A stretch of 16,387 nt of DNA from Chthoniobacterales bacterium (GCA_013697365.1 JACCXA010000037.1:1-16387), one strand, 5' to 3'; positions 1 through 7,023 are shown, counted from the stretch's first letter. The notes: a model not told the origin generated them from the letters alone. Translations and numbers: made by a program.

Positions 1-1253
1 TCACCCTCGTGAAAAATTACGTGCGCTGGACCGTCCGGCGGCCGGCGATCATGCTCTGGGTTGCAGTCCCCATCCTGCTCCTGCTGGCAGGGATCGCTAT
101 CTCGCCCCGGCCTCCACTTGTCTTCGACGCGAGCACGCGATCAATGGAGCCGAAATCGAGCGCCGCGAGTTATGCGCTGCACAAAATCATGGATAAAATG
201 CCGGCGCGCTGGGAACCCGCGATCGGCATGGTGCAGGCGGCGAACGCACAGCAACTGCACGACAGTTGGCAAATGGTGGCCGCACATTGGGAAGGACTTC
301 AGGCAGCAGGCCGGATCAAAAGCTTCTCCACCCCGGCGGCGCTCGCCTTGTCTCCGGAACGCCTAACGACCAATCGCGCAAAACTGAGCTCGGTCGATTT
401 TGCCGCGACGCGGCGGGCTCTCGAGGCCGCGATCGTGACAGAGGGTTTCAGCGCGGAAACATTCGCTTCCGCGATCACTCTCCTGGCCGACCTGGAGCGG
501 GTCGCAACTCCCGAGGCACCGATTCCTGATTGGCGCGCGTTGCTGCCGAAGAGTTCGAGCTGGTGGTTTCTCGTCGATCGCTATTTCGCGCAGAATCCTC
601 TCCTCACGACGGGCTTCGTGACCACAAACGAACCCATTACGACGCAGGAACAGAAGCAGATGCTCGAGCGGGAATTGCCGGTTCCGGGGGTGCCGATCAC
701 GTTGTCGGGCTGGAGTTTCACGCTGACCGATCTCATCCCCTGGTCGCATCATCAGTTGATCGTGATCAGCACCTTCATGGCGCTCTTCGATGCCACCCTG
801 CTGGCTCTTCTTTACCGCGACTGGCGCTTGTGGCTCATCCAGATTGCGACTCTCGCCCTGGCGGTCGCAGCCATGATCGCTTCCATGAAGCTGCTGAACA
901 TCCCGCTTAATCTCCTCAACGTCCTCGCCTTTCGGCTCGTGCTCGCGATCGGAGTTGATTACGGCATCTACGTCCTGCTCGTCTGGCAAAAAGCGAAAGA
1001 CCTGGAGCACGATGTCGCCGGAGTCGTGAAGCCGGTCATCCTCGCCGGTCTGACCGCGATTGCCGGCTTCGGTTCGTTAGGCCTGGCGGAAAATCCAACC
1101 CTGGCCGGCCTCGGAGTCGCGTGCGCGATCGGCCTTTTCTGGAGCCTGGCCGCGACCGTCTTTTTCACCCTGCCCGCGACTGCGGCGGTTGAACCAAAGA
1201 TCTGGCGCGAAGAAACGGGCGATCCGCGCGTCCAAAACCACAGCCATGTCTAA
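1..1253 (+). CDS. MMPL/RND-family lipid exporter, C-terminal half (5' end outside window)
   Basis: The frame is open to the left edge of the window, so this is the 3' part of a gene. A GTG at 9 exists but is probably internal. MMPL exporters are usually about 750-900 residues with two homologous halves of six membrane segments, and the visible 414 residues match one half. Counting from the GTG, there is one hydrophobic segment at about 15-31, a periplasmic loop of about 215 residues, then five segments between about 247 and 392. The sequence GVDYGIY at 315-321 corresponds to the conserved acidic motif of RND/MMPL proton-relay helices. Such pumps use proton motive force to move lipids, polyenes or hydrophobic precursors across the inner membrane. 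The gene overlaps the LolA-like gene by 8 bases (ATGTCTAA), which suggests translational coupling. An MMPL-LolA pair is typical of aryl-polyene and fatty-acid-like envelope lipid clusters, so such a cluster may lie upstream. The family call is firm; the substrate is unknown. Confidence 0.88.
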   Translation, partial: TLVKNYVRWTVRRPAIMLWVAVPILLLLAGIAISPRPPLVFDASTRSMEPKSSAASYALHKIMDKMPARWEPAIGMVQAANAQQLHDSWQMVAAHWEGLQAAGRIKSFSTPAALALSPERLTTNRAKLSSVDFAATRRALEAAIVTEGFSAETFASAITLLADLERVATPEAPIPDWRALLPKSSSWWFLVDRYFAQNPLLTTGFVTTNEPITTQEQKQMLERELPVPGVPITLSGWSFTLTDLIPWSHHQLIVISTFMALFDATLLALLYRDWRLWLIQIATLALAVAAMIASMKLLNIPLNLLNVLAFRLVLAIGVDYGIYVLLVWQKAKDLEHDVAGVVKPVILAGLTAIAGFGSLGLAENPTLAGLGVACAIGLFWSLAATVFFTLPATAAVEPKIWREETGDPRVQNHSHV

Positions 1254-1911
1254 GACAATCTACCTCTCCCTCCTCCTCTCCTTCGTCGGTTCCCTTGTTC
1301 AAGCTGAACCACTCGCGCCTGCCGACCTGAAGACGCTCCTCAACCGAATTCGCGAAAAACGCGCGACCGCGCCACAGGTCCAGGCCGAATTCCAGGAGGA
1401 AAAGACCATGCGGATGATGAACAAACCGGTCGCAAGCTCCGGGAAAGTCTGGTTTCAGGCCCCGAACAAGTTCCGCCGCGAGGTGCGAGGCAATTCGCCC
1501 AGCGTGACCGTGAGCGATGGACAGCAACTCTGGATTCACTACCCGAAATTCCAGTCCGTTGAGCAGTACTCGTTAGGCAAACGCTCGCCCCTCGACGCCG
1601 GAATCGCCGCGATCACCGCCAGTCTGAATCTGGAAGGGGTCGAGAACACCTACAACATCACCGGTGCGAAGGAGGGAAATGGTTACGTCCTGCAACTGGC
1701 GCCGCGGAACCCCTCGCTCAAGAAAATGCTGCAGCGGTTCACGATCGAGTTCAACGAAGCCTTGCAGGTGGAGCGCACGGAAATGTTCCAGGCCAACGGT
1801 GATCGTATCGCTACGAAATACTCCAACGAATCGCGCGCTCCCATCGAGCCTTCTACGTTTCAATTTACACCGCCTGCCGGAACAAACGTCTCAACGCCGC
1901 TGGGGCGTTAG
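1246..1911 (+). CDS. LolA-like periplasmic outer-membrane lipoprotein/lipid carrier
   Basis: This encodes 221 residues, close to the usual length of LolA-family proteins. The ATG at 1246 was chosen because it begins a clean signal peptide: MSK, a hydrophobic stretch at about 5-16, and a likely cleavage after VQA at residue 20. An earlier in-frame ATG at 1189 would add 19 residues lying inside the exporter gene and would bury the signal. The mature part has LolA-like features: FQEEKTMRMM, then SSGKVWFQAPNKFRREV, a DGQQLWIHYP strand pair, and a C-terminal beta-rich half. LolA folds into an incomplete barrel that ferries lipoproteins or similar lipids through the periplasm. Because this copy is coupled to an MMPL pump rather than to LolCDE or a housekeeping locus, I infer it is a dedicated carrier for that pump's cargo, as in aryl-polyene clusters. 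It is the last gene of its operon here. The family is well supported; the specific cargo is inferred. Confidence 0.87.
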   Translation: MSKTIYLSLLLSFVGSLVQAEPLAPADLKTLLNRIREKRATAPQVQAEFQEEKTMRMMNKPVASSGKVWFQAPNKFRREVRGNSPSVTVSDGQQLWIHYPKFQSVEQYSLGKRSPLDAGIAAITASLNLEGVENTYNITGAKEGNGYVLQLAPRNPSLKKMLQRFTIEFNEALQVERTEMFQANGDRIATKYSNESRAPIEPSTFQFTPPAGTNVSTPLGR

Positions 1912-1945
1912 AAGACAAGCTTCGGCGGTGGCGGCTGCGGATGTT

Positions 1946-2010
1946 TTGGAGCGACGGCTCTCTCTCGCCGTGGCACGCGTCTGGACGGCGACAGAGCGCC
2001 GTCGCTACAA
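1946..2010. repeat. 65-bp imperfect inverted repeat (REP/MITE-like)
   Basis: Two 26-base arms at 1946-1971 and 1985-2010 are reverse complements with three mismatches, separated by a 13-base loop. Each arm contains GCGACGGC and TCGCCGT blocks. It sits in the 243-bp gap between the LolA-like gene and the first amidohydrolase gene, where no convincing coding sequence is seen. No U-tract follows the hairpin, so it is a poor intrinsic terminator. The length and symmetry suggest a dispersed palindromic repeat, and similar elements are common between genes of soil Verrucomicrobiota. Copies elsewhere in the genome cannot be checked from one window. Confidence 0.7.
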
Positions 2011-2154
2011 CAAAACTCGCCCTCCTACGACGAGCTGCGGTGCGGCTTCGGCGGCAGAACCCTCATTGCGTGAAGGCTTCGCTGTCATTCGCCTCAGGAA
2101 TCAAAAAGCTGGACTTGTTCCCGACGACTCTTTGCCGATAGCTTGCATTTGACG

Positions 2155-4500
2155 ATGCAGCTCTTCTCGCGCAAAGCGCCTTCTTTCGCGGCAGTCTTGA
2201 TGTTGCTTTTTGTCGCGAAGATCGCTTCCGCTCAGCTCACCACAGAACCAAAGCAGGGTCTGCGCGAAAACGATCCCCGCGTCCATGCACTGATCAATGC
2301 GCGCATCATTCCCGCGCCCGGCAAAGTCATTGATAAAGGCATCGTCCTGATCCGCGACGGACTGATCGTTGATGCGGGGCCGGCGGTGACAATTCTACCC
2401 GAAGCACGAGTTTGGGATCTCACCGGAAAAACGATTTACGCAGGCTTCATCGATGCCTACAGCCGCCTCGGACTCCCGGAGACGCTCCAACCCGAGCCGT
2501 TACGACGCGACGTCGACCCGGATGATCCCGACGCGAAACCAAAAGAGTTTCCGCGTGAAACTCCGAAGGGAGCTCATGGCTGGAACCCGCGCGTCACGCC
2601 CGAGCGCCAGGCGGCGGACTACCTGAAGCTGGACAAAAAAGGGACGCGCAAGCTGCGCGATCTCGGCTTCACGAGTGCGCTCGTCGTGCCCGGCCGCGGC
2701 ATCTTTCGCGGTTCGAGCGCGTTGATCAATCTGCCCGAAGCGGATGTGAATACCTTCGTGGTCGCGCCTGCCGTCGCCCAACATATCGCGTTCGAAATCG
2801 ATCGCACTTCCGATGGCACTTATCCCAGTTCGCTCATGGGCAGCATCGCGCTCATCCGGCAGGGCTTCCTCGACGCGGCGTGGTATCAGGCCGCGCACGA
2901 GGCCTACCGCAAGAGTCCGGTTACGACGGAGCGGCCCGAGGTGAACGCCAGCCTGGGCGCGCTCGCGGAGCAAGCGCAACGCAAACAGCCCGTCGTCTTC
3001 GAACCTGAAGATGAGCTGGATTCGCTGCGCGCGCTGCGGATTGCTGATGAATTCAAACTAAAGCCGCTGCTCCTCGGCCACGGTTTCGAATACCGGGTGC
3101 GCCGGTCTTTAAACAAAACTCCCGTCATCCTTGCGCTCGATTTTCCGAAGACTCCGGAGATCGAGAAGCCCGAGCAAGCCCTCGAATATGGGCTCGACGA
3201 ACTACAGCACTGGGATCGCGCGCCCGGCAATCCAGCGCTGCTCGTGGGTGCCGGGATTCCGATCGCCTTTACGGCTGAGAGACTGGAGAAGCCGGAAAAG
3301 GAATTCTGGCCACGCCTGCGGCTGGCCGTGCGCCGCGGCCTGAGCAAAGACGCGGCCCTGGCGGCTTTGACCAGCACACCGGCGGAGATGTTTGGTGTGG
3401 CCGATCGCCTGGGGGTCATCGCGCCTGGCCGAATCGCGAACCTGGTGATCGCGAGCGGCGATCTATTCGCCGAAGGAGCGAAGGTGATAACGACCTGGGT
3501 GGATGGACGCTGGTATGACACCGATCTGGCGGGGGAACGCGATCCGCGCGGCACGTGGGAAATCATCGCCGCCGGAAAAACGCTCCCACTGACGATCGAA
3601 GGCGAATTGGAAAAGCTGGAGGCAAAGGTCAGTGGCGAGAAAGGTGCCTTCACGGTGAAGGACGATGCAGTGCTCCTGGTCGCTCCCGCAAAGTTGTTCG
3701 AGAGAGGCGAAGGCGCGATCCGGTTATCGGGGCGAATCGCGGGCGGCTCGATTCAAGGGAGTGGCGACGCTCCCACCGGCGCGAACATCGTCTGGAGCGC
3801 GAAGCGGACGGCTGCCTTTACGCCGCCGCCCAAAAAACCAGAGGAAAAAGGATCGCCTCTCGATACGCCACTGGAGTTATTGGAGACATACCCGGCCGGT
3901 TCGTTTGGACGCAGCGCTCCGCCAGCACAGCCCGCCGCCGTCTTGATCCAAGGCGCGACGGTTTGGACGTCCGGTCCGCAAGGGACATTGCAGAACACCG
4001 ACCTTCTGGTCAGCGGCGGAAAGATCACAGCGGTCGGTCCCGGATTAAAAGCCCCGCCGGGAGCAGCCGCGTTGGATGGCAAGGGCCTTCATGTCACGCC
4101 CGGCATCGTCGATTGCCACTCCCATACTGCGATCAGCAAGGGCGTGAATGAAGGCAGCCACGCGGTCACCGCGGAGGTGCGCATCGGGGATGTTGTCGAC
4201 GCCACCGACATCGATCTTTACCGGCAGCTCGCCGGTGGCGTCACCGCCGCGAACCTCCTGCATGGCTCGGCCAACCCAATCGGGGGGCAGAACCAGGTGA
4301 TCAAATTCCGCTGGGGAGCGTTGCCGGAGGAACTGAAGTTCGCCGAGGCGATTCCGGGTATGAAATTCGCGCTCGGCGAGAATGTGAAGCAATCGAACTG
4401 GGGAGAAAAATTTACCACTCGTTATCCGCAGACTCGCATGGGTGTGGAGCAGCCATCCGCGATCGCTTCCGCGCCGCGCAGGAATATGACGCCGCTTTGA
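2155..4500 (+). CDS. Amidohydrolase-superfamily secreted enzyme, N-terminal portion (frameshifted)
   Basis: This is the larger part of a gene broken by a frameshift near 4452; the remainder is the 4497-5306 frame. The ATG at 2155 gives a signal peptide (MQLFSRK, hydrophobic core about 11-20, cleavage near ASA at 28), while the in-frame TTG at 2143 only adds four residues. Two imidazolonepropionase-like domains are visible. The first, about residues 40-465, is degenerate: where a metal-binding HxH should be it reads IDAYSR, but it keeps the C-terminal GRIANLVIASGDL signature. The second begins at about 600 with a beta-sandwich followed by GIVDCHSHT, whose His655 and His657 are metal ligands. 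Homologues of this two-domain type are about 1000-1100 residues long and are annotated as amidohydrolases of unknown substrate. The last 16 residues after VEQ (about 767-782) are out-of-frame readthrough. There is no clear Shine-Dalgarno sequence. The enzyme is probably periplasmic and metal dependent; its substrate cannot be told. Confidence 0.82.
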   Translation: MQLFSRKAPSFAAVLMLLFVAKIASAQLTTEPKQGLRENDPRVHALINARIIPAPGKVIDKGIVLIRDGLIVDAGPAVTILPEARVWDLTGKTIYAGFIDAYSRLGLPETLQPEPLRRDVDPDDPDAKPKEFPRETPKGAHGWNPRVTPERQAADYLKLDKKGTRKLRDLGFTSALVVPGRGIFRGSSALINLPEADVNTFVVAPAVAQHIAFEIDRTSDGTYPSSLMGSIALIRQGFLDAAWYQAAHEAYRKSPVTTERPEVNASLGALAEQAQRKQPVVFEPEDELDSLRALRIADEFKLKPLLLGHGFEYRVRRSLNKTPVILALDFPKTPEIEKPEQALEYGLDELQHWDRAPGNPALLVGAGIPIAFTAERLEKPEKEFWPRLRLAVRRGLSKDAALAALTSTPAEMFGVADRLGVIAPGRIANLVIASGDLFAEGAKVITTWVDGRWYDTDLAGERDPRGTWEIIAAGKTLPLTIEGELEKLEAKVSGEKGAFTVKDDAVLLVAPAKLFERGEGAIRLSGRIAGGSIQGSGDAPTGANIVWSAKRTAAFTPPPKKPEEKGSPLDTPLELLETYPAGSFGRSAPPAQPAAVLIQGATVWTSGPQGTLQNTDLLVSGGKITAVGPGLKAPPGAAALDGKGLHVTPGIVDCHSHTAISKGVNEGSHAVTAEVRIGDVVDATDIDLYRQLAGGVTAANLLHGSANPIGGQNQVIKFRWGALPEELKFAEAIPGMKFALGENVKQSNWGEKFTTRYPQTRMGVEQPSAIASAPRRNMTPL
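4447..4460 (+). other. Apparent one-base deletion causing a frameshift
   Basis: Up to the codons for VEQ (4444-4452) the first frame reads as conserved protein. After that the first frame gives low-complexity sequence and stops at 4498-4500. The other frame reads IRDRFRAAQEYDAALKKKDG from 4455 onward, which looks like a genuine amidohydrolase helix. Adding one base after about 4452 restores a continuous protein of about 1050 residues. Because good protein sequence in the second frame begins 43 bases before the stop, this looks like an indel rather than programmed slippage at the stop codon. It may be a real mutation or an assembly error. Confidence 0.75.
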
Positions 4501-5306
4501 AAAAGAAGGATGGCCTGCCGCCGCGCCGTGACCTGCAACTCGAGGCACTGCTTGAGATTGTGACGGGCAAGCGTCTCATCCATTGCCACTCTTACCGGCA
4601 GGACGAAGTGCTCATGCTCCTGCGACTGGCGAGCGACTTCAAGATACGCATTGGCACGCTCCAGCACATTCTCGAAGGCTATAAGGTGGCCGGTGAAATC
4701 GCCCATGCCGGCATCGGCGCTTCGTCCTTCGCAGATTGGTGGGGTTACAAATTCGAAGCGTTTGACGCCATTCCGGACAACCCCGCGATGATGCACAAGC
4801 AGGGCGTGCTGACCTCGGTAAATTCCGACAGCTCCGATCTCGCGCGGCGCTTAAATACGGAGGCGGCCAAATCCATGAAGTATGGCGGCCTGACAGCGGA
4901 CGACGCTTTGAAGCTTGTCACGATCAATCCGGCGAAGCAGCTCCGGATCGATGCGAAAACTGGATCGCTCGAGCCGGGCAAGGATGCTGACTTTGTGGTT
5001 TGGAATGGCCCTCCGCTTTCCAATTACGCCTCCGTCAATCAGACCTGGATCGATGGGCGGAAGTATTTCGATCGCGCAGAAGATGCCGAAGCACGAAAGA
5101 CCTTTGCGACGCAGCGCGAAGCACTAGTGCAGAAGGCGCTGACGGAGCGGTTGAAGGATTTGGGCAAACCGAAAGACGGCGACGACAAGAAATCGGAGGA
5201 CAAGGAGGCAAACACGCCACCGGGAGATGCGCATCGCGCGCATGAGCTCGCGCCGTTGTATGGCGACGGCCACGACAAGCATACCTGCATGGGAGCGGAG
5301 AAATGA
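4497..5306 (+). CDS. Amidohydrolase-superfamily enzyme, C-terminal portion of the frameshifted gene
   Basis: This carries the rest of the second amidohydrolase domain. The TTG at 4497 overlaps the upstream stop (TTGA) and is only the first possible start; the true coding frame continues back to about 4455. The remaining metal-site residues are here. Counting from the TTG, His29 and His31 lie in LIHCHSY, His57 in GTLQHILEG, and Asp111 in VNSDSSDL. With the upstream HSH motif they form a full amidohydrolase site. The C-terminal signature LEPGKDADFVVWNG follows. The last 50 residues are a charged linker and then a His-rich tail (HRAHELAPLYGDGHDKHTCM), which may bind metal. On its own this fragment would lack the signal peptide and the first HxH, so it is unlikely to be functional unless the frameshift is an artefact. 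It overlaps the next gene by ATGA. Confidence 0.8.
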   Translation: MKKKDGLPPRRDLQLEALLEIVTGKRLIHCHSYRQDEVLMLLRLASDFKIRIGTLQHILEGYKVAGEIAHAGIGASSFADWWGYKFEAFDAIPDNPAMMHKQGVLTSVNSDSSDLARRLNTEAAKSMKYGGLTADDALKLVTINPAKQLRIDAKTGSLEPGKDADFVVWNGPPLSNYASVNQTWIDGRKYFDRAEDAEARKTFATQREALVQKALTERLKDLGKPKDGDDKKSEDKEANTPPGDAHRAHELAPLYGDGHDKHTCMGAEK

Positions 5307-6682
5307 AACACAACGGAGGCCGGGTTTGTAACCCGGCTCGGCGCGCAGCGGGACGGGTTACAAACCCGTCCTCCAGACGTGCGTTAGCCGCCGCGGTGGC
5401 AACTTGCGCTTTCGTCCTGCTGCAGGCGCATGCTTCCGAGGTCATCCCTGCGCCGCCGCAAACGCGACCGATAGCGATTAAAGGCGCGACGATCCATCTG
5501 GTTAGCGGCCCGGATATCCCTTCCGGCACGATCGTTTTCGAGCAGGGAAAAATTACCGCGATCGGGGCTGACGCGGCCGTCCCGGCAGACGCGGAGGTGA
5601 TCGACGGCTCAGGCAAGCACGTTTACCCCGGCTTCATCAGCGCGAATACCGTTCTTGGGTTGACCGAGATCAGCGCCGCACGGGCGACCCTCGATATCGA
5701 AGAGCCTGGCGCGATCAATCCGAATGCACTGACTGCGACGAGTGTGAATCCGGACAGCGAGTTGATCCCCGTCGCGCGCGCCAACGGCATTCTCACCGCG
5801 CACGTCGTGCCGGAAGGCGGGTTGATTTCCGGGCAGTCCGCCGTCATTCGGATGGACGGGTGGACGCCCCAGGAAATGACGGTGCGCGCTCCGGCGGCTT
5901 TGCACGTTCGTTGGCCGGACCTGAAGCTCAACCGCGATCCGCGCGCGCCGAAGTCACTTGAGAATCAGGTGAAGGAAATCGAAAAGGCGGAGCGAACAAT
6001 CCGAGACGCTTTTCAGATTGCGCGTTCCTATTGGCAGGCGCGGAAGGCGGGAGTTCCTGATTTGAAATCCGATCTGCGCTGGGAAGCGATGATGCCGGTT
6101 TTTGACGCCACGCTGCCTCTCTTCGTGCATGCCGAATCTCTCGCGCAAATGGAGGCGACGCTCGCGTGGGCGAAAGAGGCGCAACTCAAGATCGTGCTCG
6201 TGGGCGGAAAGGATGCCTGGCGCGTGGCACCGCAGCTGAAAGAGAGCGACACCGCCGTGATCATCGCTCTCGCCACTGCCCTCCCCGCGCGTCGCGACGA
6301 TGCGTATGACAGCGCCTTCGCTAATGCAGCGCGCTTGCATGAAGCCGGTGTGCGCTTTTGCCTTGCGACCAAAGGTCGGCAATCCGAAGCCGCGCACGAT
6401 CGCAATCTACCGTTCGAGGCAGGCATGGCGGCCGCGTTTGGACTGCCGCGGGAGGAGGCGCTCCGGGCGGTGACGCTTTACCCGGCGCAGATTCTCGGTC
6501 TCGGAGAGCAATTGGGATCCCTGGAGGCAGGCAAAGCCGCGACGCTCATGATTACGAATGGTGATCCGCTCGATTTGCCGACGCAGATCGAGGCTGCCTA
6601 CATAGACGGGCGGAGAATCGAGCTAACGAATCGTCAGACACGTCTGCGCGACAAGTATCAGGAGAAGTATCGCCGGAAATAG
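5303..6682 (+). CDS. Amidohydrolase-like exported protein lacking the metal-binding HxH
   Basis: This encodes 459 residues. The ATG overlaps the upstream TGA as ATGA, so it is translationally coupled to the preceding amidohydrolase. The signal peptide is unusual. RRALAAAVATCAFVLLQAHA at 25-44 is a normal n/h/c-region, but residues 5-24 are encoded exactly by a 60-bp palindromic repeat. The mature protein has the amidohydrolase beta-sandwich (IAIKGATIHLVSG, TIVFEQGKITAIGADAAVP), then GKHVYPGFISANTVLGLTEI, where HxH is replaced by SAN. Other metal ligands are also not apparent, for example LVGGKDAW and LATKGR. The C-terminal LGSLEAGKAATLMITNGDPLD signature is intact. The protein is therefore probably a non-catalytic or altered paralogue. 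Its coupling to the metal-competent neighbour suggests a hetero-oligomer, which is an inference. No ribosome binding site other than GGAG at 5296-5299 is seen. Confidence 0.85.
   Translation: MKHNGGRVCNPARRAAGRVTNPSSRRALAAAVATCAFVLLQAHASEVIPAPPQTRPIAIKGATIHLVSGPDIPSGTIVFEQGKITAIGADAAVPADAEVIDGSGKHVYPGFISANTVLGLTEISAARATLDIEEPGAINPNALTATSVNPDSELIPVARANGILTAHVVPEGGLISGQSAVIRMDGWTPQEMTVRAPAALHVRWPDLKLNRDPRAPKSLENQVKEIEKAERTIRDAFQIARSYWQARKAGVPDLKSDLRWEAMMPVFDATLPLFVHAESLAQMEATLAWAKEAQLKIVLVGGKDAWRVAPQLKESDTAVIIALATALPARRDDAYDSAFANAARLHEAGVRFCLATKGRQSEAAHDRNLPFEAGMAAAFGLPREEALRAVTLYPAQILGLGEQLGSLEAGKAATLMITNGDPLDLPTQIEAAYIDGRRIELTNRQTRLRDKYQEKYRRK
5315..5374. repeat. 60-bp palindromic repeat inserted in frame within a coding sequence
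   Basis: Arms 5315-5338 and 5351-5374 (24 bases each, three mismatches) are inverted copies separated by 12 bases, with GGAGG at one end and CCTCC at the other. Each arm is also a small palindrome of its own (CCGGGTT-TGT-AACCCGG and ACGGGTT-ACA-AACCCGT). The unit is 60 bases, a multiple of three, and starts on the first base of codon 5 of the amidohydrolase-like gene, so it adds exactly 20 residues (5-24). The structure resembles paired REP units and the in-frame palindromic elements known from Rickettsia. Confidence 0.78.
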
Positions 6683-6793
6683 GCTGCTCTCTCCGTGAAG
6701 CCGGCGGAATTCGTTCTCTTCGTTCGAGAGTGGTCCTACACTTCCGGCAGACTCGACATCCGTCACTGCAACTTTCAGAATGGAGCGGTCAAC

Positions 6794-6811
6794 CCGGCAG
6801 CCTTCTGCCGG
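6794..6811. repeat. Small hairpin upstream of the short acidic gene
   Basis: CCGGCAG, loop CCTT, CTGCCGG form a perfect 7-bp stem. It lies in the 159-bp gap between the amidohydrolase-like gene and the small gene at 6842, about 16 bases before the ribosome binding site. No T-run follows it, so it is not a standard terminator for the upstream operon. It could be a leader hairpin or a relic of a REP-like repeat; the same CCGGCAG block recurs in the repeat at 14346-14456. Nothing else convincing is seen in this gap. Confidence 0.45.
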
Positions 6812-6826
6812 TCACATTAACAAGCG

Positions 6827-6833
6827 AAAGGGA
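6827..6833 (+). promoter_or_regulatory. Shine-Dalgarno-like site of the small acidic gene
   Basis: AAAGGGA lies about nine bases before the ATG at 6842. Most genes in this window have no comparable purine-rich site, so its presence supports translation from 6842 rather than in the overlapping frame that starts at 6780. Confidence 0.55.
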
Positions 6834-6841
6834 AAAGCGTT

Positions 6842-6982
6842 ATGGAAGAGACAGAAAAGCCAGAATCGGACGAGCCAGTTTCAGAGGGTCAATTGGATGA
6901 TCTTACCCCAGAGAAAGACCCAATGGGCGGGGGGCTGCTGGCTGACGCTGACGCGCAAAAGCGCGAACTCTCCGAAGAGTAA
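6842..6982 (+). CDS. Small acidic protein, 46 residues, with a DLTPEKDPMGG motif (possible peptide leader or precursor)
   Basis: This short gene is unrecognised. It starts at ATG 6842 after a good ribosome binding site, and its stop codon overlaps an intrinsic terminator at 6981-7010. Both flanking signals argue that it is real. The product is strongly acidic: a 16-residue N-terminal part rich in Glu, Pro and Ser, then LDDLTPEKDPMGGG at 18-31, then a polar tail LLADADAQKRELSEE at 32-46. There is no signal peptide, no membrane segment and no cysteine. Its codons are less GC-rich at the third position than those of its neighbours. The DLxPxKDxxGG pattern followed by a short tail recalls small bacterial proteins called peptide leader or bacteriocin-like, where the double glycine would be a processing site. 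No processing enzyme or transporter is visible nearby, so that role is a weak inference. It could equally be a small regulatory or chaperone-binding protein. Confidence 0.6.
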   Translation: MEETEKPESDEPVSEGQLDDLTPEKDPMGGGLLADADAQKRELSEE

Positions 6983-7010
6983 GCTCGTAGCGAGAAAGGA
7001 CGAGCTTTTG
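6981..7010 (+). terminator. Rho-independent terminator after the small acidic gene
   Basis: A perfect 8-bp stem AAGCTCGT / ACGAGCTT (6981-6988 and 7000-7007), with an 11-base loop, runs into TTTTG at 7006-7010. The T-run is on the plus strand, so it terminates the 6842-6982 transcript. It also lies just past the end of the convergent peptidase gene, but shows no T-run in that direction. Confidence 0.7.
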
Positions 7011-7023
7011 TAATCACTCCCTG

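Noticed and set aside
363..1010. 215-residue reading frame on the minus strand
   Set aside because: It lies fully opposite the MMPL exporter and its translation is rich in Arg, Asp and Gln with no recognisable motif, as expected for an antisense shadow in GC-rich DNA.
1664..2152. 162-residue plus-strand reading frame bridging the LolA gene and the gap
   Set aside because: It overlaps LolA out of frame and reads through the inverted repeat; the composition is Arg and Ser rich.
2904..3653. 249-residue minus-strand reading frame inside the amidohydrolase gene
   Set aside because: It is low in complexity (Ser, Arg and Ala runs) and antisense to a clearly conserved domain.
4490..4510. Programmed frameshift at the TTTGAAAAAG stretch
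   Set aside because: Conserved protein in the second frame already begins about 43 bases upstream of the stop, so slippage at the A-run would not restore the protein; an indel near 4452 fits better.
6780..7013. 77-residue plus-strand reading frame overlapping the small acidic gene
   Set aside because: It has no ribosome binding site, runs through the terminator hairpin, and its product is Lys/Arg/Gln/Trp rich. The 46-residue frame has matching start and end signals.
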